Shown: positions 44,944 through 55,918, numbered from the stretch's first letter. The stretch: DNA of 64,000 nucleotides from Caballeronia grimmiae (GCF_000698555.1 NZ_JFHE01000001.1:434001-498000); one strand, 5' to 3'. Notes: a model not told the origin generated them from the letters alone. Numbers and translations are program-made.

Positions 44944-46325
44944 CGGACGATGGCCGTGGGCCGCTCGATCATCGCGGTGAGCGCAACGATCGACGCGCGG
45001 CCCTCCGACGGCGCGATGCCCGCAGCAGCCTGATGCAGCATCGAGCGCAGCGTCTGGGCGGCGCGTTCGGGGATGGCGGCGTCGAGCGCGCCCGCATCGC
45101 CGTGGGCGGCCGCGCCGTCGCCCTGGTGCGCGATGCGCCGCCAAGCGAGCCCGAGCGTATCCGCCAGCAGCGCGACATGGCCGAGCCCGAGCGCGCACGC
45201 CGCCGCGCCCAGCCGATGCGCGGCATCCGCCGCGTGCAGCGCGGAAGACGCATCGACGGCGCCGGTTGCGCTTGCCTGCGAGCCGCGTTCGACCAACCCT
45301 TCGATCGCCGCTTCCGCGCTCTGCAGAAAGTCTTCGTAGGCCGCCGCGTTGACGCGCAGCACGCCGAGGTCGCGTGTGGGCGCATCGCGCGTGCTTTCTT
45401 CGCTGGCCTGCGCCGCGCCCTGCTCCCATGCCGCCTCGGAGGCCGGCGTCGCCGCGACGTGCCACGCCACCGTCAGGCCGTAGTCGCGCAAGACGTCGAC
45501 GTGTTCGGCGTCTTCAGGCGTCGCGCCATACAGCGCGAAGTCGCGCCACAGCAGCGCAAGCGTCGCGCGCACGAGCGAACGCGGCGCGTACGACGACGCA
45601 TGCGCCTGATCGGCCAGCACGAGATTGAATCGCGCGTAGAGGCGCTTGGCGTCGGCGTGACCGGAAATGCCCCCGCGCGAGCGCAGCGCCCGCACCGTCG
45701 ACGACGCGAGCCGCCAGAAATCGTACGGATCGGAGCCGGCGAGGTCCGCGAGGCAGGCGTCGAGACGCGCGAAGGTTTCGTCAGTGCCGCTTCGCGGCTG
45801 ATCGGCCGGCGCGCGCAGCAGTGCCAGCAGCGTGTGCTCGTAATGCGCTCGCACACGCGTGAGCCGTTCCGATGCGACGCCTCGCAGCGTCGCCGGGGCG
45901 ATCGCGCGGCCCGCGAGCGCGAGGTCGTCGTAGGAAACCGACGCGATGCGCGTGTGTGCGGCAAGCAGCGCGTGCAATCCGCGATAGTGATGAAAAAGCT
46001 CGGTCGAGCACGCCAGCTCGCGCAGATTGTGCCGATCGACCGCCATGCCGAAGGCGAGCAGCGCGTCCGCAATGCGCTGGCGCGTCGGCTCGGATTCATC
46101 GCCGAACGGCGCCACGAGCGCGAGCGCTTCCGCGAAACGCTGCGCAGGCAGCCATCCGGCGGCGTTCAGCGCCGCGATCGCGCGCTTCAGGGCGGGCGCC
46201 GTCTCGCCCTGCCGCTGGAACGCGTGCAGCGCATCCGCGATCGCCATTTCGGCGACTCGCACGGAGCCGCCGCGCGGATTCGGCAGGGCTTCGATCGGAA
46301 CCGGTAGATCGGGACGAGAGGTCAT
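44940..46325 (-). CDS. Unrecognised alpha-helical cytoplasmic protein
   Basis: A 461-residue protein rich in Ala, Leu and Arg, with no signal peptide and no membrane segment. It looks all-helical. Repeated short helices such as HYEHTLLALLRAP, FWRLASSTVRALRSRG and AAAYEDFLQSAEAAIEGLVE vaguely recall the N-terminal histidine-phosphotransfer regions of PilL/ChpA-type chemotaxis proteins, but no phosphorylatable His motif is visible, so I assign no function. It overlaps the photolyase stop by four bases (CTAG), and a rubredoxin gene lies 261 nt upstream. Confidence 0.65.
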   Translation of the reverse strand: MTSRPDLPVPIEALPNPRGGSVRVAEMAIADALHAFQRQGETAPALKRAIAALNAAGWLPAQRFAEALALVAPFGDESEPTRQRIADALLAFGMAVDRHNLRELACSTELFHHYRGLHALLAAHTRIASVSYDDLALAGRAIAPATLRGVASERLTRVRAHYEHTLLALLRAPADQPRSGTDETFARLDACLADLAGSDPYDFWRLASSTVRALRSRGGISGHADAKRLYARFNLVLADQAHASSYAPRSLVRATLALLWRDFALYGATPEDAEHVDVLRDYGLTVAWHVAATPASEAAWEQGAAQASEESTRDAPTRDLGVLRVNAAAYEDFLQSAEAAIEGLVERGSQASATGAVDASSALHAADAAHRLGAAACALGLGHVALLADTLGLAWRRIAHQGDGAAAHGDAGALDAAIPERAAQTLRSMLHQAAAGIAPSEGRASIVALTAMIERPTAIVR

Positions 46326-46542
46326 AACGGGCGCTCACAAGCCAGATCGCGTGCGCGGCGAATGCGCCGGCGCGCGGTGAAACTGCATCATCGACGGGCC
46401 TGCGGCGGGAGTCGCCGCATCCCGCCCTCTGGAAGCGTATGCCTTTACCCGCAACTGCGCGAGCAGCCGCGCTAAACGGCTAATCAGCCGAGCCAGCCAC
46501 GGCTCAACGGCTTCCGCACGGAAACGCAGGCCGCAAAAAACA

Positions 46543-46572
46543 CGCGCCGCATGACGTAAGCCATGCGGCGCG
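46543..46572 (-). terminator. Intrinsic terminator of the rubredoxin gene
   Basis: CGCGCCGCATG and CATGCGGCGCG form an 11-bp perfect stem with an 8-nt loop. On the minus strand the stem is followed by TGTTTTTTG, a good T-run. It lies 14 nt after the rubA stop. Confidence 0.85.
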
Positions 46573-46586
46573 GGTAAATAGGCGGA

Positions 46587-46757
46587 TCAGATCTGGACCA
46601 TCTCGAAATCTTCCTTGCGGGCTCCGCATTCGGGACAGGTCCAGTTGATTGGAACGTCTTCCCAGCGGGTGCCCGGCGCGATGCCCTCTTCCGGCAATCC
46701 CGCCTCTTCATCGTAGATCCAGCCGCAAATCAGGCACATCCAGCTTCTGTATTCCAT
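46587..46757 (-). CDS. rubA: Rubredoxin
   Basis: A 56-residue iron protein, found by reading the minus strand. It starts MEYRSWMCLICGWIYDEEAG and ends with WTCPECGARKEDFEMVQI. The four iron ligands are Cys8, Cys11, Cys41 and Cys44 in CxxCG and CPxCG pairs. Conserved aromatic Trp and Tyr residues (WIYD, Pro-rich PEEGIAPGTRWEDVP) match rubredoxins of alkane- and fatty-acid-oxidising Burkholderia. It carries one electron in the cytoplasm; the partner is not encoded nearby. No good ribosome-binding site is visible. Confidence 0.93.
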   Translation of the reverse strand: MEYRSWMCLICGWIYDEEAGLPEEGIAPGTRWEDVPINWTCPECGARKEDFEMVQI

Positions 46758-47006
46758 ACTTATGCCGCGTCGATTGATCGATTGAAATTAGGACATGATG
46801 GTACCGTGTTGCCGGGTGGATGCCTAGCAAGCCGCCCGCCCGCGTTCTCCCGAATAACGGGACGGCCACGCGCCGCCCGGCGGAAAATGCATCGTTCCGG
46901 GCGACAGGCGGGCGTCAATAGGCCGCATAATCGAATCTCACGGGGTGGCGCGCACAATAACGGCGCATTTCCCCGACCCGATCGTCTCACACGTGCCCAA
47001 TCCACC

Positions 47007-47897
47007 ATGTCCGCTTTTGCCATGACCGGCGACTCGCCACCGATCGTTCTGACTTTCGGCCTTTCGGACCCTACGGGCGGCTCAGGCATACAGGCCGACA
47101 TGCTGACGCTCGCGAGCATGGGCTGCCACGGCGCCACGGTCCTCACAGGCTATGCGGTGCGCGACTCGGCGAGCTGCGACGAAGTGACCGGCCTCGATCC
47201 CGATACCGTCGCGACCCAGGCGCGCATGTTGCTCGAGGACATGCCGGTCGCCGCGTTCAAGATCGGCGCGGCGACGCGGGCTGAAGTCGTTTCGGCGATT
47301 GCCGAGGTGGTATCCGATTACGACGACGTCCCGCTGATCCTCGCGCCCGACTTCACGCTCGACGACGAACACGTACTGTCCGCCGACGAGTTGCGCGAAT
47401 CGCTCGCCGATCTGCTCGTGCCGCAAACGACCATGCTGATCGCCGATCACGCCACGATTTTGCAGCTCGCGCAGCCCGACAGCGACGCCGAAGCCCCGAC
47501 GCTCGATGCCGCGATCTCCCATATTCTGTCGCAAGGTTGCGAATATGTTCTGGCGATGGAAACGGGCACGCATCGGCATGTCAACACGCTCTACAGCGAG
47601 GAAGGCCAGGTGCGGCAAGACCTGTGGGATCGCGGGCTGAATCGCGTGATGGGGCTGACCGATACGCTGGGCGCCGCCGTCGCGGCGCTGCTCGCCAACG
47701 GTCAGGAGCCTGCTGAGGCCGCCCGCGAGGCGCAAGAGTACGTGTTTCAGGCGGCGCGCGCCGCGTTTCGTCCGGGGATGGGCGCGTATCTGCCGGATCG
47801 CTTCTTCTGGGCGCGCTCGAACGACGCCGACGACGAAAGCGAGACTTCCGCGCTGCCCGACGAATCGGCCGGGCTGCCGGGACAAGCGCGGCACTGA
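47007..47897 (+). CDS. thiD: Hydroxymethylpyrimidine/phosphomethylpyrimidine kinase-like protein (ThiD family)
   Basis: A 296-residue ribokinase-fold protein. VLTFGLSDPTGGSGIQADML and GCHGATVLTGYAVRDS are ThiD signatures, and it would phosphorylate HMP/HMP-P in thiamine synthesis. However, the C-terminal anion-hole motif usually reading HGTGC is replaced here by DTLGAAVAAL (from Asp219), and an acidic tail follows. Catalytic ability is therefore uncertain. It is divergent from rubA. ATG at 47007 is chosen; a second ATG lies five codons later, and neither has a strong ribosome-binding site. Confidence 0.75.
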   Translation: MSAFAMTGDSPPIVLTFGLSDPTGGSGIQADMLTLASMGCHGATVLTGYAVRDSASCDEVTGLDPDTVATQARMLLEDMPVAAFKIGAATRAEVVSAIAEVVSDYDDVPLILAPDFTLDDEHVLSADELRESLADLLVPQTTMLIADHATILQLAQPDSDAEAPTLDAAISHILSQGCEYVLAMETGTHRHVNTLYSEEGQVRQDLWDRGLNRVMGLTDTLGAAVAALLANGQEPAEAAREAQEYVFQAARAAFRPGMGAYLPDRFFWARSNDADDESETSALPDESAGLPGQARH

Positions 47898-47953
47898 CGA
47901 AAAGCAGTGAATCGAGGTAGCCGGAGACCACATAAGGGAGGCTTCGCGAACGC

Positions 47954-48730
47954 ATGCCCTATCGATTGCCCCATCTGCACAAGCCCGGCCCGCAAGGCGC
48001 GATCCGCATCGGCTGCGCGGGCTGGTCACTGACAAGCGCGGTCTCCGCGAGTTTTCCCGGCGAAGGCTCACACATCGAACGCTACGGGCGCGTGCTCACT
48101 TGCGTCGAGATCAACTCCAGCTTCTATAAACCGCATCGCGAGCAAACCTACGAGAAGTGGGCGCAGAGCGTGCCGGAATCGTTCCGTTTCTCGGTGAAGC
48201 TACCGAAGGCGATCACCCACGACGCGCGGCTCGTCGATACCGAAACCCTCATCGACGAATTCCTGCTCGCCGCCAGCCAGCTCGGCGACAAGCTCGGCTG
48301 CTGGCTCACGCAACTGCCGCCGAGCCTGCCCTTCGAGCACGATCTGGCCGACACGTTCTTCAAGGCGCTGCGCGAGCGGACGAACCTGCCGGTCGCATGC
48401 GAGGCGCGGCATCCGACATGGTTCACCGCCGATGCGGCGGCGCTCTTGAAAGCGCATCACATCGCTTATGTCGATGCCGATCCGATTCCCGATGACTGCG
48501 AGGTCAAGCATCGCGCGGATGCGTCGCTCGTTTATGTGCGCTTGCACGGCTCGCCCGAGTTGTACAAGTCTTCCTACGACTACACGTATCTCGACCATCT
48601 CGCGCACACGCTGCAGGCACGCGCGAAGAAAAGCGCCGAAGTCTGGTGCATCTTCGACAACACCGCGCAAGGCAACGCACAGCCCAATGCGCTGCATCTG
48701 ATGGACCGGTTGCGGCTTCATCACCGCTAA
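47954..48730 (+). CDS. DUF72 family protein (YecE-like)
   Basis: A 258-residue TIM-barrel-like protein. IRIGCAGWSLTSAVSASFPG, CVEINSSFYKPHREQTYEKW, FRFSVKLPKAITHDARL, EARHPTWF, YVRLHGSPELYKSSYDYTYL and WCIFDNTAQGNAQPNAL are characteristic DUF72 segments. Function is unknown. A GGGAGG site at about 47936 supports the start. Confidence 0.92.
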   Translation: MPYRLPHLHKPGPQGAIRIGCAGWSLTSAVSASFPGEGSHIERYGRVLTCVEINSSFYKPHREQTYEKWAQSVPESFRFSVKLPKAITHDARLVDTETLIDEFLLAASQLGDKLGCWLTQLPPSLPFEHDLADTFFKALRERTNLPVACEARHPTWFTADAAALLKAHHIAYVDADPIPDDCEVKHRADASLVYVRLHGSPELYKSSYDYTYLDHLAHTLQARAKKSAEVWCIFDNTAQGNAQPNALHLMDRLRLHHR

Positions 48731-48770
48731 GCGCGGTTCAGCTTTCGCTCAATCGAAAGGAGAATGCCCG

Positions 48771-49205
48771 ATGCACAAGCCGGCACGACGGATCGCACGC
48801 CTCGTTCAGGCCACGATGTTCGCTTCGCTGCTTCATATCTCGCTGCCCGCCCACGCGCAGAACGCCGCGCCGCCGCCTCCACCCGCGACGCCCGCCGGCG
48901 ACGGCACGTTCCTGCTGACCATCTTCCTCAAACACGACCAGTCGAAGCCGCTGCCGAAGATCAACGAGCAGTTGAAGGAGCAAGGCTTCTTCAAAACGTT
49001 TCCGCCGCCGGGAATCGAAGTGATGTCGTGGTACGTGATGATGGGCATCGGTCAGGTGGTGACGCTGCGCGTGCCCGCCGAGCGGTTGCGCGAAGTGAAT
49101 CGCGCGATCGAAACCACTGCCTGGGGCGGATATACGACCGAGTTCTATCCGACTTACGACTACAGAGCGGCTGCGCAGAATCTGCGTGAGCAGATGAATA
49201 AGTAA
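48771..49205 (+). CDS. Small secreted hypothetical protein
   Basis: A 144-residue protein with a signal peptide ending near SLPAHAQ (about residue 29), then a Pro/Ala-rich stretch (NAAPPPPPATPAGDG) and a small alpha/beta domain (TFLLTIFLKHD, GIEVMSWYVMMGIGQVVTL, PAERLREVNRAIETT). It resembles periplasmic proteins annotated as hypothetical in Burkholderia. AAAGGAG at about 48756 precedes the start at 48771. Role unknown. Confidence 0.8.
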   Translation: MHKPARRIARLVQATMFASLLHISLPAHAQNAAPPPPPATPAGDGTFLLTIFLKHDQSKPLPKINEQLKEQGFFKTFPPPGIEVMSWYVMMGIGQVVTLRVPAERLREVNRAIETTAWGGYTTEFYPTYDYRAAAQNLREQMNK

Positions 49206-49225
49206 CGCCGCGCTTTCGACAGGCG

Positions 49226-49256
49226 AAAAAAAACCCGCATCGCTGCGGGTTTTCTT
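49226..49256. terminator. Bidirectional terminator between the secreted-protein gene and groEL
   Basis: AACCCGCA and TGCGGGTT pair around a TCGC loop, with an A-run before (GAAAAAAA) and TTTC after, so it can work in both directions. It lies between convergent genes at 49205 and 49320. Confidence 0.85.
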
Positions 49257-49319
49257 GGCTGCGCAGACTTCGCTTCCGAAGAATCGAAGCCCGCGCGGAC
49301 ATCACTGGCCGAAGCCAGC

Positions 49320-50981
<1,662 letters not shown>

Positions 50982-51038
50982 TCAGTGTGCCGGCCCCGCC
51001 GCCCTGTCGGCGCGAAGCCCGGCTAACAGGAAGGATGC

Positions 51039-51332
51039 TTACTTGCTGACCAGAACGGCCATGATGTCTTCTTCGCGCATGACGAGCAGTTCCTGCCCGT
51101 CGACCTTGACGGTCTGGCCGGCGTATTTGCCGAAGAGCACGCGGTCGCCCACCTTCACGTCGAGGGCGTTTTGCGTGCCCTTGTCATCGCGCTTGCCCGG
51201 GCCGACGGCCAGGATTTCGCCTTGGTCCGGCTTCTCTGCCGCTGCTTCCGGGATCACGATGCCCGATGCGGTCTTGGTTTCCTGGTCCAGACGCTTGACG
51301 ATGACGCGATCGTGCAAAGGACGAAGGTTCAT
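51039..51332 (-). CDS. groS: Co-chaperonin GroES
   Basis: A 97-residue protein: [20 protein letters not shown], the mobile loop [20 protein letters not shown], and [13 protein letters not shown]. It caps GroEL. ATG at 51332 is preferred to a two-codon longer start, with GGAGTGTGT upstream. Transcription comes from the CIRCE-controlled promoter. Confidence 0.97.
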   Translation of the reverse strand: MNLRPLHDRVIVKRLDQETKTASGIVIPEAAAEKPDQGEILAVGPGKRDDKGTQNALDVKVGDRVLFGKYAGQTVKVDGQELLVMREEDIMAVLVSK

Positions 51333-51411
51333 ACACACTCCTCTCTAGATTGAGACTGAAAACGCGGAAAAACCCGTCTTTTAGGCGTAAACCCGCCGGA
51401 CGGAAATTTTG

Positions 51412-51438
51412 TTAGCACTCTGGTGCTGTGAGTGCCAA
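51412..51438 (-). promoter_or_regulatory. CIRCE element (HrcA operator) upstream of groESL
   Basis: TTAGCACTC, nine bases, GAGTGCCAA: this matches the CIRCE consensus TTAGCACTC-N9-GAGTGCTAA with one change. It lies about 80 nt before the groES start. HrcA is expected to repress here and release on heat shock. hrcA itself is not in the window. Confidence 0.93.
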
Positions 51439-52174
51439 TTATATGGACGTCATTTGACAATTTCAAGGAGCGATCCCACTGCCGGTGTCGAATTTCACCG
51501 AACATTGAACTACGTTCAGCGACCGTTGAACCGCTAGACCGCGGGCACGCGTATCATGCCGGGCAAGAAGTATCGTTAAATCAGCGGTTTAGGTTGGTTG
51601 GACGCTACGCCCAGCCCGGGCAGTCGCCGTGTGCAAACCTGCTGACGACCTAAATTGGTCGGCTCGCCCACATGAAGCGTTGTCATTAGGGGTTAGGTGT
51701 TTACCCTCCCCTCTAGCCGTCTCCACCATTGAGGGCGCGGATTCAATTGATCGAACGTCGCAGATCGACCCACCCCAATCAGACGGCCGCCTCCAAACCG
51801 GTCAGTAAGCTAGATCCAGGTTTTGCGAAGTGGAGTGCCGATAAGCGGCCTATAAGGACCTTCCAGTTTTTGCAAGCTGGGTTTAGTGACTCATATGTTC
51901 GATTCCTGTATGAATCAGTGGAGGACTACAACGACAACGGGTGGCGGCGTGACAGACTGCATGCCTATAAACGGCCTTGTTGGGCGCCATCACAACCGCG
52001 CCTGGGCCCGGATAGTAACCGCGCAGCAGGACTCCATCCGTTGGACGGCGAATACATTTCGTGTAGCGCCTCACCGCTTATCGAGTTCGCCCGCTGCCGG
52101 TCTGACCTGTCGCTATCCTTCGTCGAATGCGTCCTCAACTACGGAACCAGTTTTTCGCGATGTCGTTTGGGGTA
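51439..52174. other. 736-nt stretch without a recognisable gene
   Basis: Between the groESL control region and the transposase. An open frame at 51729-52214 encodes no recognisable domain and runs into the transposase gene. The region is less GC-rich and may be foreign or decayed DNA brought with the insertion sequence. Confidence 0.45.
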
Positions 52175-53290
52175 TCAGGCGCCCGTCGCCCCACCAGTGC
52201 GGGCGGGCGCGTAGGACGGATCGAATCGCTCCCCGTTGGCGAGCACCGCCCACAGAATGCGTGCATGCTTGTTCGCCACGGCGACCAGTGTCTTGTAGTA
52301 GCCCACGCGCGCCTGTAACTGAACAATCCAGCGCGAGAGCCGGTCGTCACGTCGGTGCGCCGTCAGGACCGCTGAGCGGGCACCCTGGAACAGCAAGGTT
52401 CGCAGATAGTCGTTGCCCTGTCTGGTGATGCTCCCGAGCCGCTGCTTGCCTCCGCTGCTTTTCTGTTTGGGCACGATGCCGAGCCAGGCGGCCATCTGCC
52501 GGCCGTTCCTGAACTGGCGGGCATCTACCACCGTCGCCACTGCGGCCGATGCCGTTAGCCGGCCCACGCCGCACACGTCCATGCAGCGTTGCGCCTGCGG
52601 GTCGCGGTCGGCATGCTCGGCAATCTGCCTGTCAAACCAGGCAATCTGCTCATCCAGTACCTGCCATTGTTCCCAGCCGCGCAACAGGGCCAGCCGCGCC
52701 GGTCCTGTCAGCTCATTGCTGCCGTCCTCAATGCGCTCAATGAGGTGCTCATGTAGCCGGCGGATGCCTTGCGGCAGGAACACCCCGAACTCGGCCAGCA
52801 GCCCGCGCAACCGGTTCACCAGCGCGGTACGCTCTTCGACAAATCCGGTACGCATGCGGTGCAGCACCAGCACGCTTTGCTGCGCAGGTGACTTGACCGG
52901 CACGAAACGCATGTGCGGGCGGCTCGCCGCTTCGCAGACAGCTTCGGCATCGAGTGCATCGTTCTTTACATGGGCGCCGCCTTTACGATAGGGCGCGACA
53001 AATTGCGGGGGAATCAGCCGCACCTCATGCCCAAGCGCGTGTAGTTTGCGTGCCCAGTAATGCGCGGCACCGCATGCCTCCATGGCGATCAGACACGGTT
53101 CCAGATTGGCGAACCAGCTCACAAATCGGTCCCGCGGAATCGCTTTACGTGCTACGACGCATTCGGCGCTGTCGACCGCATGAATCTGCATCACGTTTTT
53201 CGCCAGATCCACGCCAACACGAGCAATCCTGTCCATGACATCCCCCTTCCCGGAAGGTAGTAGCACGAACCATGATGGCACCAAACGGTG
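52160..53290. mobile_element. IS110-like insertion sequence, ends approximate
   Basis: The transposase gene and its short flanks. A weak inverted match, CGTTTGGGGTATCA (52164-52177) against the complement of TGATGGCACCAAACG (53273-53287), shares seven bases at the outer end, so it could be subterminal repeats of an IS1111-type element. The left one overlaps the transposase stop. Ends are not confirmed. Confidence 0.4.
52175..53236 (-). CDS. IS110-family (IS1111 group) transposase
   Basis: A 353-residue DEDD transposase. N-terminal RVGVDLAKNVMQIHAVD carries the first Asp; LIAMEACGAAHYWARKL, HVKNDALDAEAVCEA hold further acidic residues; GVGRLTASAAVATV with WLGIVPKQKSSGGKQRLGSI is the C-terminal transposase domain. 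The gene appears intact. Start at 53236 is chosen because it begins the family N-terminus; the frame also extends upstream. Such elements lack clear terminal inverted repeats and insert site-specifically. Confidence 0.9.
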   Translation of the reverse strand: MDRIARVGVDLAKNVMQIHAVDSAECVVARKAIPRDRFVSWFANLEPCLIAMEACGAAHYWARKLHALGHEVRLIPPQFVAPYRKGGAHVKNDALDAEAVCEAASRPHMRFVPVKSPAQQSVLVLHRMRTGFVEERTALVNRLRGLLAEFGVFLPQGIRRLHEHLIERIEDGSNELTGPARLALLRGWEQWQVLDEQIAWFDRQIAEHADRDPQAQRCMDVCGVGRLTASAAVATVVDARQFRNGRQMAAWLGIVPKQKSSGGKQRLGSITRQGNDYLRTLLFQGARSAVLTAHRRDDRLSRWIVQLQARVGYYKTLVAVANKHARILWAVLANGERFDPSYAPARTGGATGA

Positions 53291-53302
53291 TCGATCCTGC
53301 AA

Positions 53303-53851
53303 TCAGGGCGGTCCTTACCAATTCGTTGGCGACTTCACCCGATCGGCCAGTTGCCGCCGCTCACCGTTGCTCGCGCATTGTCATTCGAGTGTCCGCTTGC
53401 TCTGGAACGAGACATTGGACAATAGACTGGCGAGCGCTCAACAGCGCCGGAGAAAATACTGTCGCGATGACGACCGTTAGACTGACTCAGTAACGGTCGC
53501 AAGCTACCCCTGGCTTTTGCCTCCGTTGCATAAGTCCGGAACAAGACTCCGCGCCCAAGGGCGGTTGTTGCCGACGGCAAACTTGACGACGTCTGAGGCC
53601 AACACTGTCCCTCATACAGTTCCTGCTTTTTGCCCGGCTTCGCTTTTGAGCCGTACTAACAGCGGGGCCGACCATGCCTGCTTCCTTGTTATGCCGTTTG
53701 AGCGTATTGACGCAGCCACCAATAGGCCTTTAAACGCGAAAGCACGGTCGGTCTCGTCGATTTACCGTGTGCACCGGGCACACGACAGTGACGTCGCGCG
53801 TTGTTGAGCAGGGCCGGCACCGTTACGTGTTCTTGCTTGCCCGCCTCGCGA
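53303..53851. other. 549-nt stretch without a recognisable gene, beside the insertion sequence
   Basis: Between the transposase and the PfpI-type gene. Short open frames of 60-95 codons on both strands show no domain. It probably is non-coding or decayed. Confidence 0.45.
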
Positions 53852-54418
53852 TTATGCAGCGCCCCCCCGCCCACGTGCACTGCTGAACAGCTTGATCACT
53901 TCCGGGTTGAACGCCGGGATATCGTCGGGCTTCCGGCTCGTGACTAAGTTTCGGTCGACGACCACTGGCTGATCCACCCAGTCCGCTCCGGCATTTTTCA
54001 GGTCGGTTCGGAGCGATGGCCACGAGGTCATGCGCCGGTCTTGCGCCGCGCCGGTCTCAATAATCGTCCATGGGCCGTGGCAGATCGATGCCACTGGCCT
54101 GCCGTCATCGAAAAATGCCTTTGCGAAGGCCACCGCTTTCGGCTCGGCCCGAAGCGCATCGGGGTTCAAGACGCCACCCGGCAGGAGGAGCGCGTCGAAG
54201 TCTTGCGGCTTGGCCTGGTCGAGGGCGACGTCGACCGGGAAGGTGTCTCCCCATTCCGTGAAGTTCCAAGCGCGCACGTGTCCATTCTTGGGGGATACGA
54301 TGCGCGTGTCGGCGCCGGCTTCGTCGAGCGCCTTCCGGGGCTCTACCAATTCGACCTGCTCAAATCCTTCCTCGACGAGGATCGCAACCTTCAATCCCTT
54401 GAGAGTTTCGTTTGTCAT
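53852..54418 (-). CDS. DJ-1/PfpI family protein
   Basis: A 188-residue protein: LKGLKVAILVEEGFEQVELV, KNGHVRAWNFTEWGDTFPVD, LLLPGGVLNPDAL and VASICHGPWTIIE with the nucleophile Cys of the Cys-His pair. It is YhbO/PfpI-like; such proteins act as deglycases, chaperones or proteases under oxidative or carbonyl stress. It lies with zinc dehydrogenases in an apparent stress group. The C-terminus is short and Gly-rich (SSARGRGGAA). An AGGAG precedes the start. Confidence 0.9.
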   Translation of the reverse strand: MTNETLKGLKVAILVEEGFEQVELVEPRKALDEAGADTRIVSPKNGHVRAWNFTEWGDTFPVDVALDQAKPQDFDALLLPGGVLNPDALRAEPKAVAFAKAFFDDGRPVASICHGPWTIIETGAAQDRRMTSWPSLRTDLKNAGADWVDQPVVVDRNLVTSRKPDDIPAFNPEVIKLFSSARGRGGAA

Positions 54419-54745
54419 GTTTCCAACTCCTATGATGAGCTTCGCTTCGAAATACCCTTACTCTGCGGCTAACGTCTGCTCGCACTCCGCAGTGATCGCG
54501 CCGTGGAGGCCGGTCGGCAGGATGCATTAACCAGAGCGAGCATTAGGCTGGTTTTGCAGTCCTAGGCCAACGTGCGAACGTATCTTTTGCTCAGGAGCAA
54601 GCAATAGGGCGAGCCTTCGCGATCACGGTGGAGCAAGACTGAGCACTGAGGTTTTCGACTCTAGTGTCATCGCCACCACGGCGGATGCGGCTGTAAATCG
54701 GGTCATGTTTCATCTCTTAGGCGGCACTTTCGACATGCGTCGAAC
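54419..54745. other. 327-nt gap between PfpI and dehydrogenase genes
   Basis: No gene seen. The PfpI promoter is expected here because the gap is long for an operon. Confidence 0.35.
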
Positions 54746-55918
54746 TCACGGTGCGAACACGGCACGGACGCAGCCGTCGGTCTTGTGCTTGAACATGTCG
54801 TAGCCGCGTGGCGCCTCCTCCAGCGGGAAGCGGTGAGTGGCCAGATAAGCGGGATTCAGCTCGCCTTTCTGCGCGTGCGAGAGCAGCCGATCCATATAGG
54901 CTTGGCCGTGCTGCTGGGCGCTGCGTACCGTCATGCCCTTGTTCATGATGGCGCCCATCGGAAACTTGTCGATCAGCCCGTAGACGCCGAGCACCGACAG
55001 CGTGCCGCCTTTGCGGCAAGCCATCACGGCCTCACGCAGCGCCTGGCCGCGGTCCGTTTCCAGACGCAGGGCCTGCTTGACGCGGTCGTACGCGTATTGC
55101 GGCCCGGTGCCATGTGCCTCCATCCCCACGGCGTCGATGCAAGCGTCGGGTCCGCGCCCGCCCGTCATTTCGATGAGCGTGTCGAGAACGCTGTCGACTT
55201 TCGTGTAGTCGATCGTTTCCGAGCCGGCGTGCTCGCGCGCCATTTGCAATCGCTCGGGGAAGCGGTCGATCGCGATGACCCGCTCCGCGCCCATCAGACG
55301 CGCGCTTTGCTGCGCCATCAGCCCGACGCCGCCGCAGCCCCATACTGCGACGGTGTCGCCCGGCTGGATGTTGCAGAAATCGGCACCCATGTAGCCGGTC
55401 GGGGCGGCATCCGAAAGAAACAGCGCTGTCTCGTCCGCGACGCCGTCGGGGATCTTGAAGCAGTCGTTGTCGGCAAACGGCACCCGCACGTATTGCGCGT
55501 GCGCGCCCGCATAGCCGCCGAAGGCGTGGGTATAGCCGTAGATGCCGGCCGTCGTATGTCCGCCCAGAAGCGGTGCCTGTAGTTCGGGCTTCGGGTGCGT
55601 GTTGTCGCACAACGAGTAGAGGGAATGCTGGCAATACCAGCATTGCCCGCACACGATGAATGAAGGAACGACGACGCGGTCGCCCTTCGCGAGTCGCTTC
55701 ACCTCGGAGCCGATGTCTTCGATCACGCCCATGAACTCGTGGCCGATGACATCGCCGGACTTCATTGTCGGGATATAGCCATCGATGAAGTGGAGATCTG
55801 ACCCGCAAGTGGTCGACAAGCTGACGCGCAGGATCGCGTCATGAGGGTTGATGATCTCCGGGTCCTTGACAGTCCCGACGCGCAAGTCATTGACCCCGTT
55901 CCAGTACAGTGCTCGCAT
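54746..55918 (-). CDS. Zinc-dependent alcohol dehydrogenase (GroES-like fold)
   Basis: A 390-residue MDR enzyme. TTCGSDLHFIDGY carries the catalytic-zinc Cys, GHEFMGVIEDIG the His-Glu, CGQCWYCQHSLYSLC the structural zinc Cys cluster, and VAVWGCGGVGLMAQQ the NAD site. It resembles formaldehyde/threonine-type dehydrogenases of bacteria. It probably oxidises an alcohol or aldehyde; substrate is unknown. It follows the SRPBCC gene by 11 nt, so the two are likely co-transcribed. AGGAGAACGAGC precedes the start. Confidence 0.9.
   Translation of the reverse strand: MRALYWNGVNDLRVGTVKDPEIINPHDAILRVSLSTTCGSDLHFIDGYIPTMKSGDVIGHEFMGVIEDIGSEVKRLAKGDRVVVPSFIVCGQCWYCQHSLYSLCDNTHPKPELQAPLLGGHTTAGIYGYTHAFGGYAGAHAQYVRVPFADNDCFKIPDGVADETALFLSDAAPTGYMGADFCNIQPGDTVAVWGCGGVGLMAQQSARLMGAERVIAIDRFPERLQMAREHAGSETIDYTKVDSVLDTLIEMTGGRGPDACIDAVGMEAHGTGPQYAYDRVKQALRLETDRGQALREAVMACRKGGTLSVLGVYGLIDKFPMGAIMNKGMTVRSAQQHGQAYMDRLLSHAQKGELNPAYLATHRFPLEEAPRGYDMFKHKTDGCVRAVFAP

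Noticed and set aside
51729..52214. 161-codon frame before the transposase
   Set aside because: No similarity recognised and it runs into the transposase gene.
52164..53287. Terminal inverted repeats of the insertion sequence
   Set aside because: Only a seven-base match with mismatches beyond it, and the left copy overlaps the transposase stop, so exact ends are not claimed.
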